Source of the DNA: Adiantum capillus-veneris
Taxonomy: Eukaryota > Streptophyta > Polypodiopsida > Polypodiales > Pteridaceae
NCBI GenBank assembly: GCA_014529385.2
Contig: CM043961.1
Coordinates: forward strand, 14,208,978 to 14,272,977
Direction: 5' to 3'
Length of the DNA: 64,000 bases
Shown: positions 24,709 through 36,824 of the stretch, piece after piece
How the letters are laid out: each line of letters begins with the position of its first letter
How positions within the stretch are numbered: the stretch's first letter is position 1
The notes under the pieces: model-generated
What the model was told of the DNA's origin: nothing
The model's database searches: none
Seen by the model: the letters and a program-made list of their open reading frames with translations, nothing else
Made by a program: the position numbers and the translations under genes

Positions 24709-24921
24709 ATGAATCACGAAAATTTGTATGATCTCTTCATTCCCATTGCAAGGCAAAAGGTGCACATAATTGTTAGTACTAAGTTGCAATTTCAACGTGT
24801 CATTTGTAGAATTTTAGGTCCTCTTAGGTTGGCCGAGATAAACGCCTCAGTAAATCCTTTTATTTTGCCTCTGATTAGGTACGACCTTAGTTTGGACGTC
24901 TATATTTTTGTTTTGTTTTAA
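24709..24921 (+). CDS. E2-in small leader ORF 1 (70 aa), unknown
   Basis: The frame starts MNHENLYDLFIPIARQK and ends SLDVYIFVLF. It is not recognised. Three of 70 residues differ from the matching ORF in E2-out (37598-37810), so the frame has been kept. It resembles the next ORF: both share a SxK[LI]xFQ block, an AS-x-NPxILPLI block and a SxDVxIFxL end. It lies between the primer-binding site and gag, where some Tat/Ogre elements carry an extra ORF. Confidence 0.5.
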   Translation: MNHENLYDLFIPIARQKVHIIVSTKLQFQRVICRILGPLRLAEINASVNPFILPLIRYDLSLDVYIFVLF

Positions 24922-24942
24922 GCATTAGGTCATGCATAGACC

Positions 24943-25161
24943 ATGGATAATGGCCCAGGAATAGAGGTTTTCCCCTTCCATTTCACTCCACACATTAGAA
25001 TAAACATTGCAATTAGTAGGAAAATCCATTTTCAACAACGTATGGTGTTCATGTTTGCTGCCCAAAGAGTAGGAGGAATTCTCGCATCACCAAACCCTAT
25101 CATCCTACCTCTTATTGATTATCATAGGTCATTTGATGTGAATATCTTTATTTTGTTGTAG
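24943..25161 (+). CDS. E2-in small leader ORF 2 (72 aa), unknown
   Basis: The frame starts MDNGPGIEVFPFHFTPHIR and ends SFDVNIFILL, 21 bases after leader ORF 1. About ten of 72 residues differ from the E2-out counterpart (37358-37576), mostly conservative changes. The similarity to leader ORF 1 implies a tandem duplication. Function unknown. A non-coding stretch of 85 bp then precedes gag. Confidence 0.5.
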   Translation: MDNGPGIEVFPFHFTPHIRINIAISRKIHFQQRMVFMFAAQRVGGILASPNPIILPLIDYHRSFDVNIFILL

Positions 25162-25246
25162 AATAGATTGCAAGCTAGAAAACATTATTGTGTAAATCTT
25201 TTTAAGAAAGAAAAACAAAAACGGGTGTCACTTTGAAATCAATTCA

Positions 25247-26317
25247 ATGGAAAGCCAACGCCAAATGTCTGGGTATCCTCTTTTCTTTGGAGAGCCTGGA
25301 GAGGATGCAGAATTATTTTTAGCGAATTTCAAGATGTCTTGCCGTATCAAGAGGATAATAACTGATCAAGAACGTGTAGAAATGTTTGAGGTGGTCCTTA
25401 GAAAAGATGCTAGCACTTGGTTTGACTCTTTGCCTGAGGAAGTTAAGGGGAATTACACAGAAGTTTTGAATCGTTTCAAGAAATACTTCTTTGATCCCCA
25501 AAACACTCAAAAATTATGGCAAGACATTGTTTCTCATAAGCAAAAAGACTTAGATGACTACTACTTGTACAAGCAAGAGTTTCTACGTCTTTGGGCTCTA
25601 TGGATACGAAATGTTGCTAACCCTGGTGATGGTGCAGAATTTCTAAAGAAGGAGAGGTTCATAGCCGAACTCTTTCCTGACCTTAAGGTAAAAGTTGAGG
25701 CGGGTGCACCTGCTACCTTTGATGCAACTGAAACTAGGGCTGCTGAGAAATATAGGAAACTCAAGTGCTTAAGGGGAGAGGTTCCAATAGAAGGTCTTAG
25801 ACCCAAAGGTAAGTCACAAGCATCAACATCGAGGGAGCTTCCTGAGGTAACGGCTGAAGTGATTGAGAAGTTAAATGAATCTTTAAGCAGCCTGTCAATT
25901 CACCTTGCACAAGCTGTAGGTCCAAAGGGACAAGCAAAGAAGTCAGAAGAGAGAGAGCCACGAACTAGGAGAGTCTTGCAATGTTGGAATTGCGGAGAGT
26001 CTGGACATGGGATGTATAATTGTCCTTGGCCCCATGGAGAGCCAGGGAGACCTAACTTGAATTACCCAGTGATGAATGCAGGAGAAGGAGCTGGTCAACA
26101 ACCAAGGCTTCTACAAAGGCCAAATGGACCAAGACCACCTCCACAAGGGGTAGAAGGAGTTCCACCTTTGCCAGATCCAAATCTGCATGTGGTAGAGGTG
26201 ACAAATTCAAATGAGGTTGACATGGAAGCCAATGGCATTAAGCGTGGCCGAGGAAAAGGTAAAGAGAAAGAAGGAGTCACATCACAGAGTGACCATGGAC
26301 AAGGCAAGAAGACATAG
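25247..26317 (+). pseudogene. E2-in gag
   Basis: A 356-codon frame opens at ATG 25247 (MESQRQMSGYPLFFGEPGED). The capsid-like part has TWFDSLPEEVKGNY and FIAELFPDLK. A zinc knuckle CX2CX4HX4C (CWNCGESGHGMYNC) is at residues 246-259, followed by a Pro/Gly-rich and basic tail. It ends at a TAG (26315-26317) where E2-out has AAG. The next codons stay in the same frame and lead into protease. The stop is either a mutation or a termination/readthrough point. Confidence 0.85.
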
Positions 26318-29300
26318 GAAACCAAGGAAACCAAGAGGACTCGACGTCATATCAACCTCCAAGACTTTCCTCTTGGACATGGTATGGCTCCGTACAACTT
26401 ATTGGAAGACATGAGAGGTAAGGGTCCTGATATTTCATGGCCTCAATTTCTTGCATTATGTCCACAAGTTAGGAGGGATTTAACAAGGGCAGTTAGCACT
26501 AGGAGAAAGGTAAAAGAGAGTGTGCCTGTTGTAAAAATTGCACAAGCTGAAATGAATGAGGACATTACACCGGTGCTAGACTGTTACATCACAGGAAGAT
26601 TGGTTAGGAAAGGTCTAGTGGATGGGGGTGCACAAATTTGCATCATGACAGAGGGACTCATGCAAAGACTAGGCATGCACATCCATGAGACACCTGAAAT
26701 CAAAGTCAAGATGGCAAACAATAGCAAGGCTAGGTGCGTAGGCATTTGTAAAAATGTTTTTGTGGAGGCCTTTGGCATTAAGAAGGCAGTGGATTTCTAT
26801 GTCATGTCTACCAAAGGAAATGGTTACCCATTTATCCTAGGGAGACCATGGCTAATGAAAATGCGAGCTTTGCAGGATTGGGAGAGTGGAAAGCTAATTT
26901 GCAGGAACGACAATCATAAGAAGGTTGTCTTTGACATGAAGGAGCAACGCCAAGAGGAGCTCCATGAAGAATCATCTCAAAGTGAGACGGAAGAAGGTTG
27001 GACCGATAGAACTTCAGAAGAAGAAAGTAGCGGCAGCATTACTGAAGAGGAGTCTTCCATCGAAGTCATGGGGGTAAGGTTTCAGCCAAGCAACCAAGAG
27101 ACCTCTTGTCAAGGCTTGGAGGAGGTAGGTTCTCAAGAGAACCAAAAAGTGGAAGATGAAAGAATGCTAGAAGGTATGCTATCTACAACACTTACAAAGG
27201 ATGAAAGAGAGGAGTTCAAAGGTGTGTTAAGGAAATTTCCTAGGCTTTTTGCTAAAGACTACACCGATGTGCGTGGAGTAGATGTTGTTCAACACAAAAT
27301 TGAGTTGAAACCAGAGGCCACACCTAAAGCTCAGAAGCTACGAAGGCTAGGAGTCATCAAGGAGCAGGCTTTACTCAAGGAGGTAAGAAAGCTTCTAGCA
27401 GCAGGTTTCATTTATCCAGTGGAGAATTCAGAGTGGGTCTCTCCCGTTGTTGTCACTCCTAAGAAAAACGGAAAGTGGAGGGTGTGTGTGGATTACCGTC
27501 CACTCAATGAGGCAACAAAAAGAGATCACTTTCCCCTCCCATTTCAGGATGAGATACTAAATGAGGTAGCTGGTCATGAGAAGTACACTGTGTGTGATGG
27601 CTACTCAGGCTACTTTCAAATAGGTATCGCATTGGAAGATCAATTGAAAACAACCTTTATCACTCCTTGGGGTTGTTATGCTTTTAGAGTCATGCCATTT
27701 GGTCTAACAAATGCTCCTGCAACATTCCAACGTTTCATGAACATGGTGTTTCAAGCATTCTTTGGAAAGTCAATTAGGGTGTTCATTGATGATTTTTGCA
27801 TTTATAGCTCAAAATCATTGCATCTACAAAGGGTAGAAGAAGGTTTAAAGAAGCTCTACGACATGGGAGGTCAACTCAACCCCGACAAGTGCCACATAGG
27901 TGAGGATGAAGTGATCTTGCTCGGTCACAAGGTTTCCTATAAAGGCATTGAGGTGGATCCTTCAAAGGCAAAGGCTCTTATTGAGCTCCCATCACCGAAG
28001 AGTCTTAAGGAGGTCATCTCTTTCATTCAGAAGGTGAAGTATATGTCACGCTTCATTCACTTAGCCTCGGAGTTGCTTCATCCTTTGCAAAAGTTGACAC
28101 AACAAGTAGAATTTGCATGGTCTGATGAGCTTGAAGAGTATTTTTGTAACATTAAAGTCATTTTGTCAGAGCTACCAACACTCATGCCTCCTTGTTGGGA
28201 GTACACATTCTTTGTTAGCTCTAGTGTTGGAAGGGAAAAAATTGGTGCTGTGTTGCTACAACAAGATCCCCACAGTACAAGGATGCGACCCATCTACTTT
28301 GCTAGTAGGGTCATGAATGCTTTGGAGAGAGACTACACAGAAGCAGAACTCATGATGCTTTCTCTCATGTTTGCGATGAGAATGTTTAGATCCTACCTGC
28401 TACCAAAACCTTTTGTAATTCTTACTGCAGAAAATTTGTTCCCTTGGGTGTCATCTCAAATGAATCTTAGTACTAGGATCTCAAAGTGGATTATGGAGTT
28501 GCAAGAGTTCCAATACTCTTTCAAGGTAGAAGATAGTGTGCGTGCACAATTGGCAGGGATTCTCACTTATAGGGTACATGAGAAGGAAATTAAGGTGCCT
28601 CAAGTAAAGACCCTACCATTGCCACCACCAAAAAGTATTCCCAATTCTTTTACCTTTTTTTTTGATGGAGCTTTTCGACGAGCCACAGGGAAAGCAGGGG
28701 GAGGGCTAGTGTTGCTCAACCCAAGTGGAGAGGTGGTCATGAAAGAGAAGGTCAATCTACCAGGTTCAACTAGCAACAATGAAGCAGAATACGACACACT
28801 ACTTCATGGTTTGAAGATGTGCATTGGCCAAGGGATACAACGTCTCATGGTAAAAGGAGATGCACTTCTCATTGTTAAACAGATTTTAGGCATTTGGGCA
28901 TGCAAGAATGAAAGCTTACGGACAAAAGTTCATGCCATTCGTAGATTGTTTAATCAATTTGAAGAAGTGCAACTATATCATATTCCTAGGAAACACAATG
29001 AAGATGCCGATTTACTTGCACAGCAAGTAGTTACATGTGTTGAGAAAGAAGTGCAGGTCATCATGGTGGCACCAACTGTCAAGCAACCGAGATACCAGGG
29101 ATTGGAGTCATTGACTCCCATTATTAGCTACATTTTGGAGGGCGAGTTTCCACAAGACTTCACGAAGGCTCAGAAGAGGAGACTCATGAAGAAGGCAAGC
29201 ACATATCTCTTCCTAGAAGGCTCCCTCTATCAAAGAGGGTGGGATCAAGTATGCAGAAGAGTACCAACTATTGAGGAAATTCCAGCCATTCTAAAAGGTT

Positions 29301-29503
29301 TGCATGAAGAAGCATGTGGTGGTCATTTTGCCCAAGAATTAACTGTGAAGAAGATTTTTCTTGCGGGGTATGTTTGGCCAAGATTGCATGTGGATGTCCA
29401 ACATTGGTGTAAAAGTTGTCACAATTGTCAGGTAAATGGGAATAGAAGATTGGTTTATGGTCCAAGGCAAATCGTACTTGCAAATGGACCCTTTGAAAAG
29501 TGA
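26318..29503 (+). pseudogene. E2-in pol: protease, reverse transcriptase, dual RNase H, integrase N-terminus
   Basis: The frame is open from after the gag stop (first ATG 26384) to TGA 29501. Residues are counted from 26384. The protease site is LVDGGAQ (near residue 80), D-G-G in place of D-S/T-G, followed by FILGRPWL. Reverse transcriptase has CVDYRPLNEATKRDHF, MPFGLTNAPATFQRF and FIDDF (Asp at 469-470). The first RNase H has lost its leading Asp (FFVSSSVG, about 607-735). The second has FFDGAF, NNEAEYDTL, KGDALL and NEDADLLA (about 750-885). The integrase zinc module is near 980-1025. The stop TGA replaces the TGG seen in E2-out. Confidence 0.92.
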
Positions 29504-30526
29504 GGCATTGATGCTATGGGTCCTCTGCCTAGGACAAAAAATGGTAAACTCTACATTCTAGTGGCTGTAGACTATATGAATAGGTGGGTGGAAGCACAAA
29601 GTGTGGCAAAGGTAAATGAGAGGACAGTGAGCAAATTCGTCTACACTCACATTTGTTGTAGATTTGGCACACCTTTGGAGATTGTTTCTGATAATGGTCC
29701 AGGGTTTAGAAAGGGATTGCTCACAGAAGTCTGTGAAGAACTTCACATTCTACATCGTCACAGTACACCCTACTATCCCCAATCAAATGGTTTGGTAGAA
29801 AAAGCTAATGGTGTCATTGCAGGCATCATTAGAAAGATGGTGAAAAACAAGACAAAGTTGTGGGATGACTTCTTGGATGGTGCCTTGTGGGCGTATCGAA
29901 CCACATATAGGGAAGCCACGGAGTTCACACCATTTCACTTGGTCTATGGTCAAGAGGCTTTACAGCCAATTGAGCTAAACATTCCAACAATGCGACTTCA
30001 TGGAAAATCAGCACAAGATGATCAAGAAGCATGGATGGATCAACTTCTTACCTTAGCTGAGCTGGAGTGGAAAAGAGAAGTAGCATGCGAGTGCTATAAG
30101 AGGAAAGCCACACAGACAAAGGAGAAGCTTGACAAGAAACTGAAGGACAAAGGCATCAATGAAGGAGATCTTGTGCTAAGGTATGACAATCGACTCGATA
30201 ATCGTTTTGATGCCAAATTTGAAACAAGATGGCAAGGGCCATACATAGTCAAGAAGGATTTCAATTCAAGTTACTATCAGCTTATGGACTTGAATGGTAA
30301 AGAGCACTCCAGGAAAGTAAACGGGTATCGCTTGAAGCCCTATTTGAGTCGCCTTCTACCAAAGGATCTACCAAAGATCTGTCAAAAGGCCACTGTCTCA
30401 TGTAAGTATTGTTACATGAGGCATGAGTGTAACTCTAGCCAAAATTCTGAGGGGCCAAACAATAAAGATCTCGTCAAGGACTCTGAAGCACTCTCTTTGG
30501 AAAAGATGCTCTATGATGGTACATGA
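29504..30526 (+). pseudogene. E2-in integrase catalytic core and C-terminus
   Basis: It continues in frame from the TGA at 29501; the first downstream ATG is 29516. GIDAMGPLP, VSDNGPGF and GLVEKANG supply the D,D,E triad. The C-terminal part has DNRLDNRFDAKF and WQGPYIVKK. It ends LEKMLYDGT, as in E2-out. Apart from the single stop upstream, the domain looks intact. Confidence 0.92.
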
Positions 30527-30535
30527 ATATACCAT

Positions 30536-30554
30536 CATCCAGGGGGAGGGCTAA
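30536..30554 (+). other. E2-in polypurine tract
   Basis: CCAGGGGGAGGGCTAA directly precedes the 3' LTR. Confidence 0.8.
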
Positions 30555-33220
30555 TGATAGCCGTTTTTCGGCTCTTTGTAATTGCCACAGTGAGTTACCT
30601 CACCCTACCAAAATCACCCAAACACTGTGGCTATCCCTACCATTTCACTGTACATAGGCGTGCGTGAGTCACGGGACTTTTTCCATATCTTCTTAAAAAA
30701 CCCTCAATTAGCTAGTCATTGGGCTAGTTGAGCCAAAAAAATAAAAAATATAAAAAATATAAGTATATTATGGCCCATGCGTATGTAAATATTTCTTTGT
30801 ATATAGGGCCTAAATAAAAGATTTTTTCATAATTATTTTGGTATTTATTTAAATATTTCTACCTAGGTGTGTGTTATTTATGCTCTGTACATTGCCTCAC
30901 CATTACCATATTTTTTCTTACCATTTTGCATACTTTTTATTCCATATAAAAATAATCTCATGCAAGCTTCTCTTATTTTTGGTGTAACTCCATCCCAACA
31001 AAAAACCAAAAAAACTAGTTCTATTTATGTGTATATTTTTTCACTATTATGATTTTTTTCCTTCCTACATCTATTCTCTATTACTCTCATAAATTAGACC
31101 ATCAAAAATATTCATTTTTTTATGGTAGACTTATGATGAGAGAGATTTATTTTGACCCCTTTATATTTTTTCAACTTATATTATTTATATTTGACATGTA
31201 CATATTTTTTAGACCCCTCAATATTTGATTTTCTTAGTTGTACTATTCACTTATATCATGTTCTCAACAATATCTTCAATTATAGACCTACCAAATAAGG
31301 TCAAGGGTAGGTGGCATCCATACATGCACTATGGAGGGCCCACTCTTGGAGGTATTCAAAAGAATCATCCAAAGAAGGACCCCACAAGGACCTTGTGCAG
31401 TGGAAAAAAACGGTCGGTTTTACTGAATTTTTAAAGTTCACTTGCTCTCTGAATTTGAAAAGGTGATAAAAACAAAAGTTGTAGCTCGTGAGCTGAACTT
31501 TTGCCTCAAATGTTTTCATATTTTTTTGAGCTACGAGCTGTGAGCTATGATTTTATTAGTGGACCCCAGTTTTCCCATGCTATGCAGCCACACTCTCTCT
31601 TCCACTTTATCATTTTCCTCTTTCACACACACTTCTCCACTCATCATCCCCACCTCTCTCACCACTCCTCTCTGCACCCTACTCACCTTCTCCTCAACCT
31701 TGAAGAATAAGAGAAACCATGGTGAACTCATACCTCCCACACACAATTCCATTCCAAAATTGACCACCTAGTCTCATTTTTCCTCCTCCAATTTACCCAT
31801 ATCTATAAAAAAAACCACAAAATTCAGCCTCTTCTCTTAACAGACAGCATCATGGTGGTTGATTACTCAGCTTCAATTACCTTGTCTCTCAAGGAAGGTC
31901 AAGAGTGGAGAAAAAATGTACCGTCAAAGCTAGTGGACCGTCAACAAGCGTCAAAATTGGCCCTACTCAAGACACTTGGAGCATCAACCTTGTAAGAAAT
32001 CCACCTTTTCTTACCTCTTAAGAGTTTTCTTCCTTATTTGTATCCTACATGGATACTCCCATTGTAAATATCCAATTCCATTTGTAAATTAATACTAACT
32101 CTACTAACACTAACCCACTATGAAAAGTCCTATCACCTCCATTTCTCTCCTCTCTCTTTCCCCACCAAATTCTTGATAATTCCAAGCAAAAGAAATTAGA
32201 TAAATTGCTGAAAATCTAACCCAACCATGGTTAGAGGAGTAACCCTAGCCTTCAAAATTGCTATAAAAGGAGGGTGTAGCTAGCACAAAAGGGGGGAGCC
32301 ATAAGCAAGAGCACTATGCTATAGCTTGAGAAGCCAAGCTCAACCTCTCTAGAAGGAGCTCTTGAGTGGAAGCTCATTGTCTTATGCATGTGCATGTGTT
32401 GTAATAGGTGATTAGCAAGGGAACTCTATGCCATTGTAAGAGAGAGAGTGATCATTCAATTGAGAGTAGGAAATCTATCATTTCTCCTACTAGTGTAAGC
32501 CCAACATTCGCTGAATCAAGGAGGGTGGATTTGGACTAAGCTTGGATACTTTGTCTCCCTTCCAACGTGAAGTAATGGACAACAATGATGCGTAAGTGTC
32601 TTGGTGTTTTGTGTTAAGTTCTTGATAGCTTGTCTCTGGTGTTGTCATCAATCTAGCCATAAATCCCACATACTGTAAGAGGGCGACAGGGTGGAGAGGA
32701 CTCTCCTGGCCTTAAGACAGTGATTGGGGTGGCTTTTCTTGTGATGTGTTGTGGTGAAATTTACGCAAGCTATGTTGAACAAATACTAATCTCACTTTGA
32801 TTTGTCATGAAAGATTTGTAAGAAGGTATTAATGCAACAAGCAACCCCTCCCCCTTTCTCTCTCTTTCTTAAATATATAGTTGTGTTTGCTTGATCATTG
32901 CCGATACGTTTCAAAGCAGCCCGAGCACTATCTCTCTCCGTCTCTCTCTCTCTCTCTCGTGTTTTAGTGTGTGAGAGTGTTCCATTGGTGTTAGGGTTAG
33001 TGTAAATTCCTTGCTTGTTTGTGGGTTGCTCTAACGATTTTTCTCTTTTGCGTCCTAGTTCGCTCTTAAACTAGGTGGTGCCCCTTGTGTAGTTGGGATT
33101 TGGCTGTGGGTTTGTTGTTTTGGTTTGTGTTGTGTTGTGCCCCAGCCCCATTGAGCAGCACGGGAGCCGTGAAGGGTGTCTAGAGGTTGCTCTTCTTGTT
33201 GCCCGCCCCGGACCGCCTCA
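30555..33220 (+). repeat. E2-in 3' LTR
   Basis: The LTR is 2666 bp and very similar to the 5' LTR, with only scattered base changes and a CT run two or three bases shorter. It ends CCGCCTCA before the GTAG duplication. Confidence 0.96.
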
Positions 33221-36200
33221 GTAGATGGGTCGCATCCTTGTACTGTGGGGATCTTGTTGTAGCAACACAGCACCAATTGTTTCGCTTCCAACACTAGAGC
33301 TAACAAAGAATGTGTACTCCCAACAAGGAGGCATGAGTGTTGGTAGCTCGGACAAAATGACTTTAATGTTACAAAAATACTCTTCAAGCTCATCAGACCA
33401 TGCAAATTCTACTTGTTGTGTCAACTTTTGCAAAGGATGAAGCAACACCGAAGCTAAGTGAATAAAGCGTGACATATACTTCACTTTTTGAATGAATGAT
33501 ATGACCTCTTTGAGATTCTTGGGTGAGGGGAGCTCAATAAGAGCCTTTGCCTTTGAAGGATCCACCTCAATGCCTTTATAGGAAACCTTGTGACCAAGCA
33601 AGATCACTTCATCCTCAGCTATGTGACACTTGTCGGGGTTGAGTTGACCTCCCATGTCATAGAGCTTCTTTAAACCTTCTTCTACCCTTTGTAGATGCAA
33701 TGATTTTGAGCTATAAATGCAAAAATCATCAATAAAAACCCTAATGGACTTTCCAGAGAATGCTTGAAACACCATGTTCATGAAGCGTTGGAAAGTTGCA
33801 GGAGCATTTGTCAAGCCAAATGGCATGACTCTAAAAGCATAACAACCCCAAGGAGTGATAAAGGTTGTTTTCAATTGATCCTCCAATGCGATACCTATTT
33901 GAAAGTAACCCGAGTAGCCATCACACACAGTGTACTTCTCATGACCAGCTACTTCATTTAGTATCTCATCCTGAAATGGGAGGGGAAAGTGATCTCTTTT
34001 TGTTGCCTCATTAAGTGGACGATAATCTACACACACCCTCCACTTGCCGTTTTTCTTAGGAGTGACAACAACGGGAGAGACCCACTCTGAATTCTCCACT
34101 GGATAAATGAAACCTGCTGTTAGAAGCTTTCTTACCTCCTTGAGTAGAGCCTGCTCCTTAATGACTCCTAGCCTTCGTAGCTTTTGAGCTTTAGGTGTGG
34201 CTTCAGACTTTAACTCAATCTTGTGTTGAACAACATCTACCCCACGCACGTCGGTGTAGTCTTTAGCAAAACGCCTAGGAAACTTCCTTAGCACACATTT
34301 GAAATCCTCTCTTTCATCCTTTGTAAGTGTTGTTGATAGCATACCTTCCAGCATCCCTTCATCTTGAACACCTTCGTTCTCTTGAGGACCTACCTCCTCC
34401 AAGCCTTGACAAGAGGTCTCTTGGTTGCTTGGCTTAAACCTTACCCCCATGACTTCGATGGAAGACTCCTCTTCAGTAATGCTGCCGCTACTTTCTTCTT
34501 CTGAAGTGCTATCGGTCCAACCTTCTTCTGTCTCACTTTGAGATGATTCTTCATGGAGCTCCTCTTGGCGTTGCTCCTTCATGTCAAAGACAACCTTCTT
34601 ATGATTGTCATTCCTGCAAATTAATTTCCCACTCTCCCAATCCTGCAAAGATCGCATTTTCATTAGCCATGGTCTTCCTAGGATAAATGGATAACCACTT
34701 CCCTTGGTCGACATAACATAAAAATCCACCGCGTTCTTAATGCCAAAGGCCTCTACAAAGACATTTTTACAAATGCCTACACACCTAGCCTTGCTATTGT
34801 TTGCCATCTTGACTTTGATTTCAGGTGTCTCATGGATGTGCATGCCTAGTCTTTGCATGAGTCCCTCTGTCATGATGCAAATTTGTGCACCCCCATCCAC
34901 TAGAACTTTCCTAACCAATCGTCCTTTGATGTAACAGTCTAGCACCGGTGAAATGTCCTCATTCATTTCAGTTTGTGCAATTTTTACAACAGGCACACTC
35001 TCTTTTACCTTTCTCCTAGTGCTAACTGCCCTTGTTAAATCCCTCCTTACTTGTGGACATAATGCAAGAAATTGAGGCCATGAAATATCAGGACCCTTAC
35101 CTCTCATGTCTTCCAACAAGTTGTACGGAGCCATACCATGTCCAAGAGGGAAGTCTTGGACGTTGATACGACGTCGATTCCTTTTGGTTTCCTTGGTCTC
35201 CTTTGCCTTTTTGCCTTGTCCATGGTCACTCTGTGATGTGACTCCTTCTTTCTCTTTACCTTTCCCTCGACCACGCTTAATGCCATTGGCTTCCATGTCA
35301 ACCTCATTTGAATTTGTCACCTCTACCACATGCACATTTGGATCTGGCAAAGGTGGAACTCCTTCTACCCCTTGTGGAGGTGGTCTTGGTCCATTTGGCC
35401 TTTGTAGAAGCCTTGGTTGTTGACCAGCTCCTTCTCCTGCATTTATCACTGGGTAATTCAAGTTAGGTCTCCCTGGCTCTCCACGGGGCCAAGGACAATT
35501 ATACATCCCATGTCCAGACTCTCCGCAATTCCAACATTGCAAGACTCTCCTAGTTCGTGGCTCTCTCTTCTCTGACTTCTTTGCTTGTCCCTTTGGACCT
35601 ACAGCTTGTGCAAGGTGAATTGACAGGCTGCTTAAAGATTCATTTAACTTCTCAATCACTTCAGCCGCTACCTCAGGAAGCTCCCTAGATGTTGATGCTT
35701 GTGACTTACCTTTGGGTCTAAGACCTTCTATTGGAACCTCTCCCCTTAAGCACTTGAGTTTCCTATACCTCTCAGCAGCCCTAGTTTCCGCTGCATCAAA
35801 AGTAGCAGGTGCACCCGCCTCAACTTTTACCTTAAGGTCAGGAAAGAGTCCGGCTATGAACCTCTCCTTCTTTAGAAATTCTGCACCATCACCAGGGTTA
35901 GTAACATTTTGTATCCATAGAGCCCAAAGACGTAGAAACTCTTGCTTGTATAAGTAGTAGTCATCTAAGTCTTTTTGCTTATGAGAAACAATGTCTTGCC
36001 ATAGTTTTTTGAGTGTTTTGGGGATCAAAGAAGTATCTCTTAAAACGATTCAAAACTTCTGTGTAATTCCCCTTAACTTCCTCAGGCAAAGAGTCAAACC
36101 AAGTACTAGCATCTTTCCTAAGGACCACCTCAAACATTTCTACACGTTCTTGATTGGTTACTATCCTCTTGATACGGCAAGACATCTTGAAATTTGCTAA

Positions 36201-36271
36201 AAATAATTCTGCATCCTCTCCAGGATCTCCAAAAAAAGAGGATATCCAGACATTTGGCGTTGGCTCTTCAT
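33221..36271 (-). pseudogene. E2-out gag, protease and reverse transcriptase (5' half of the polyprotein)
   Basis: The gag start is ATG 36271 (minus). A one-base loss in a T run near 36235 and a one-base gain in an A run near 36010 shift part of gag, and the second restores the frame. From 36028 to the E2-in insertion, 936 codons are open. They include zinc knuckle CWNCGESGHGMYNC, protease site LVDGGAQ, then CVDYRPLNEATKRDHF and FIDDF. The frame passes directly from gag to protease without the TAG present in E2-in. It ends at RPIY, at the insertion point. Confidence 0.9.
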
Positions 36272-36308
36272 TATTATGAAAGATTATAACACGAGTTACA
36301 ATAGAGAT

Positions 36309-36767
36309 TTAGAACCACTCGCCTGCAAATGAAGAAGTAAGAAAATACCACTCTAGGTTTTCTTCTTCAGCTATCCAAGCTTCAATGAGGTCTCGATTTG
36401 TTTGATCAAAACAAAAAGGTAGACTATTGATGAGCTCTAAGAAGGGTTGAAATTCTTCAAAGCTAAGGCGATAAACAGAAATCTCTAGAACTTCATTTTC
36501 TGGATCCAAAAGAGCAACCACGTCCCAAGTGATAAATTGCACTTGCTCTACAATTCCCAACGCACAAGCGGTTTGTATAAAAACTAGATCTTCATGCTCG
36601 TCGAAGGCCGTGAGAAAGTAGCAATTGACTAGGAGCTCCTTTCCTTCGAGTTCCACACAGTCGGAGTGAGGCAACCTTCTCACAATTTCATAAAGAACAT
36701 CCTCATCAAGTCCAATCAATTTTGCAAGATTTAAAGACTCCACTTGTGCTACAAAATTCTTGGACAA
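36309..36767 (-). CDS. E2-out extra ORF B (152 aa), unknown, upstream of gag
   Basis: The frame starts MSKNFVAQVESLNLAKLIG and ends 37 bases before the gag ATG. It is acidic, has no recognised domain, and no clear membrane segment. It is clearly related to ORF A just upstream: both have VRRLPH near residue 30-55, a [VF]FIQ-x-[AV]CAL block, a V-x-F-x2-W pair, and a C-terminal [HY]RL[TS]F-x-EF-x-P ... LINSLPF-x-F block. The region is absent from E2-in. It may be an ancestral accessory gene lost from E2-in, or a host-derived insertion. Confidence 0.6.
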   Translation of the reverse strand: MSKNFVAQVESLNLAKLIGLDEDVLYEIVRRLPHSDCVELEGKELLVNCYFLTAFDEHEDLVFIQTACALGIVEQVQFITWDVVALLDPENEVLEISVYRLSFEEFQPFLELINSLPFCFDQTNRDLIEAWIAEEENLEWYFLTSSFAGEWF

Positions 36768-36824
36768 AAACTCCTTAGGATTATGGTTAAATCATTCAAA
36801 AGCATAAAGAGATTTACAATGTCT

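Larger units (their letters stand above)
21965..33220 (+). mobile_element. E2-in: full-length Tat-like Ty3/gypsy retrotransposon inside E2-out
   Basis: Two near-identical LTRs (21965-24634 and 30555-33220) start TGATAGCC and end CCGCCTCA. The element is flanked by the 4-bp duplication GTAG (21961-21964 and 33221-33224). It sits in the RNase H part of E2-out in the opposite direction, and the E2-out sequence reads through once E2-in and one GTAG are removed. It is 11.3 kb. One continuous gag-pol frame runs from 25247 to 30526 with only two in-frame stops (26315 and 29501). The similar LTRs indicate a recent insertion. Confidence 0.96.
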
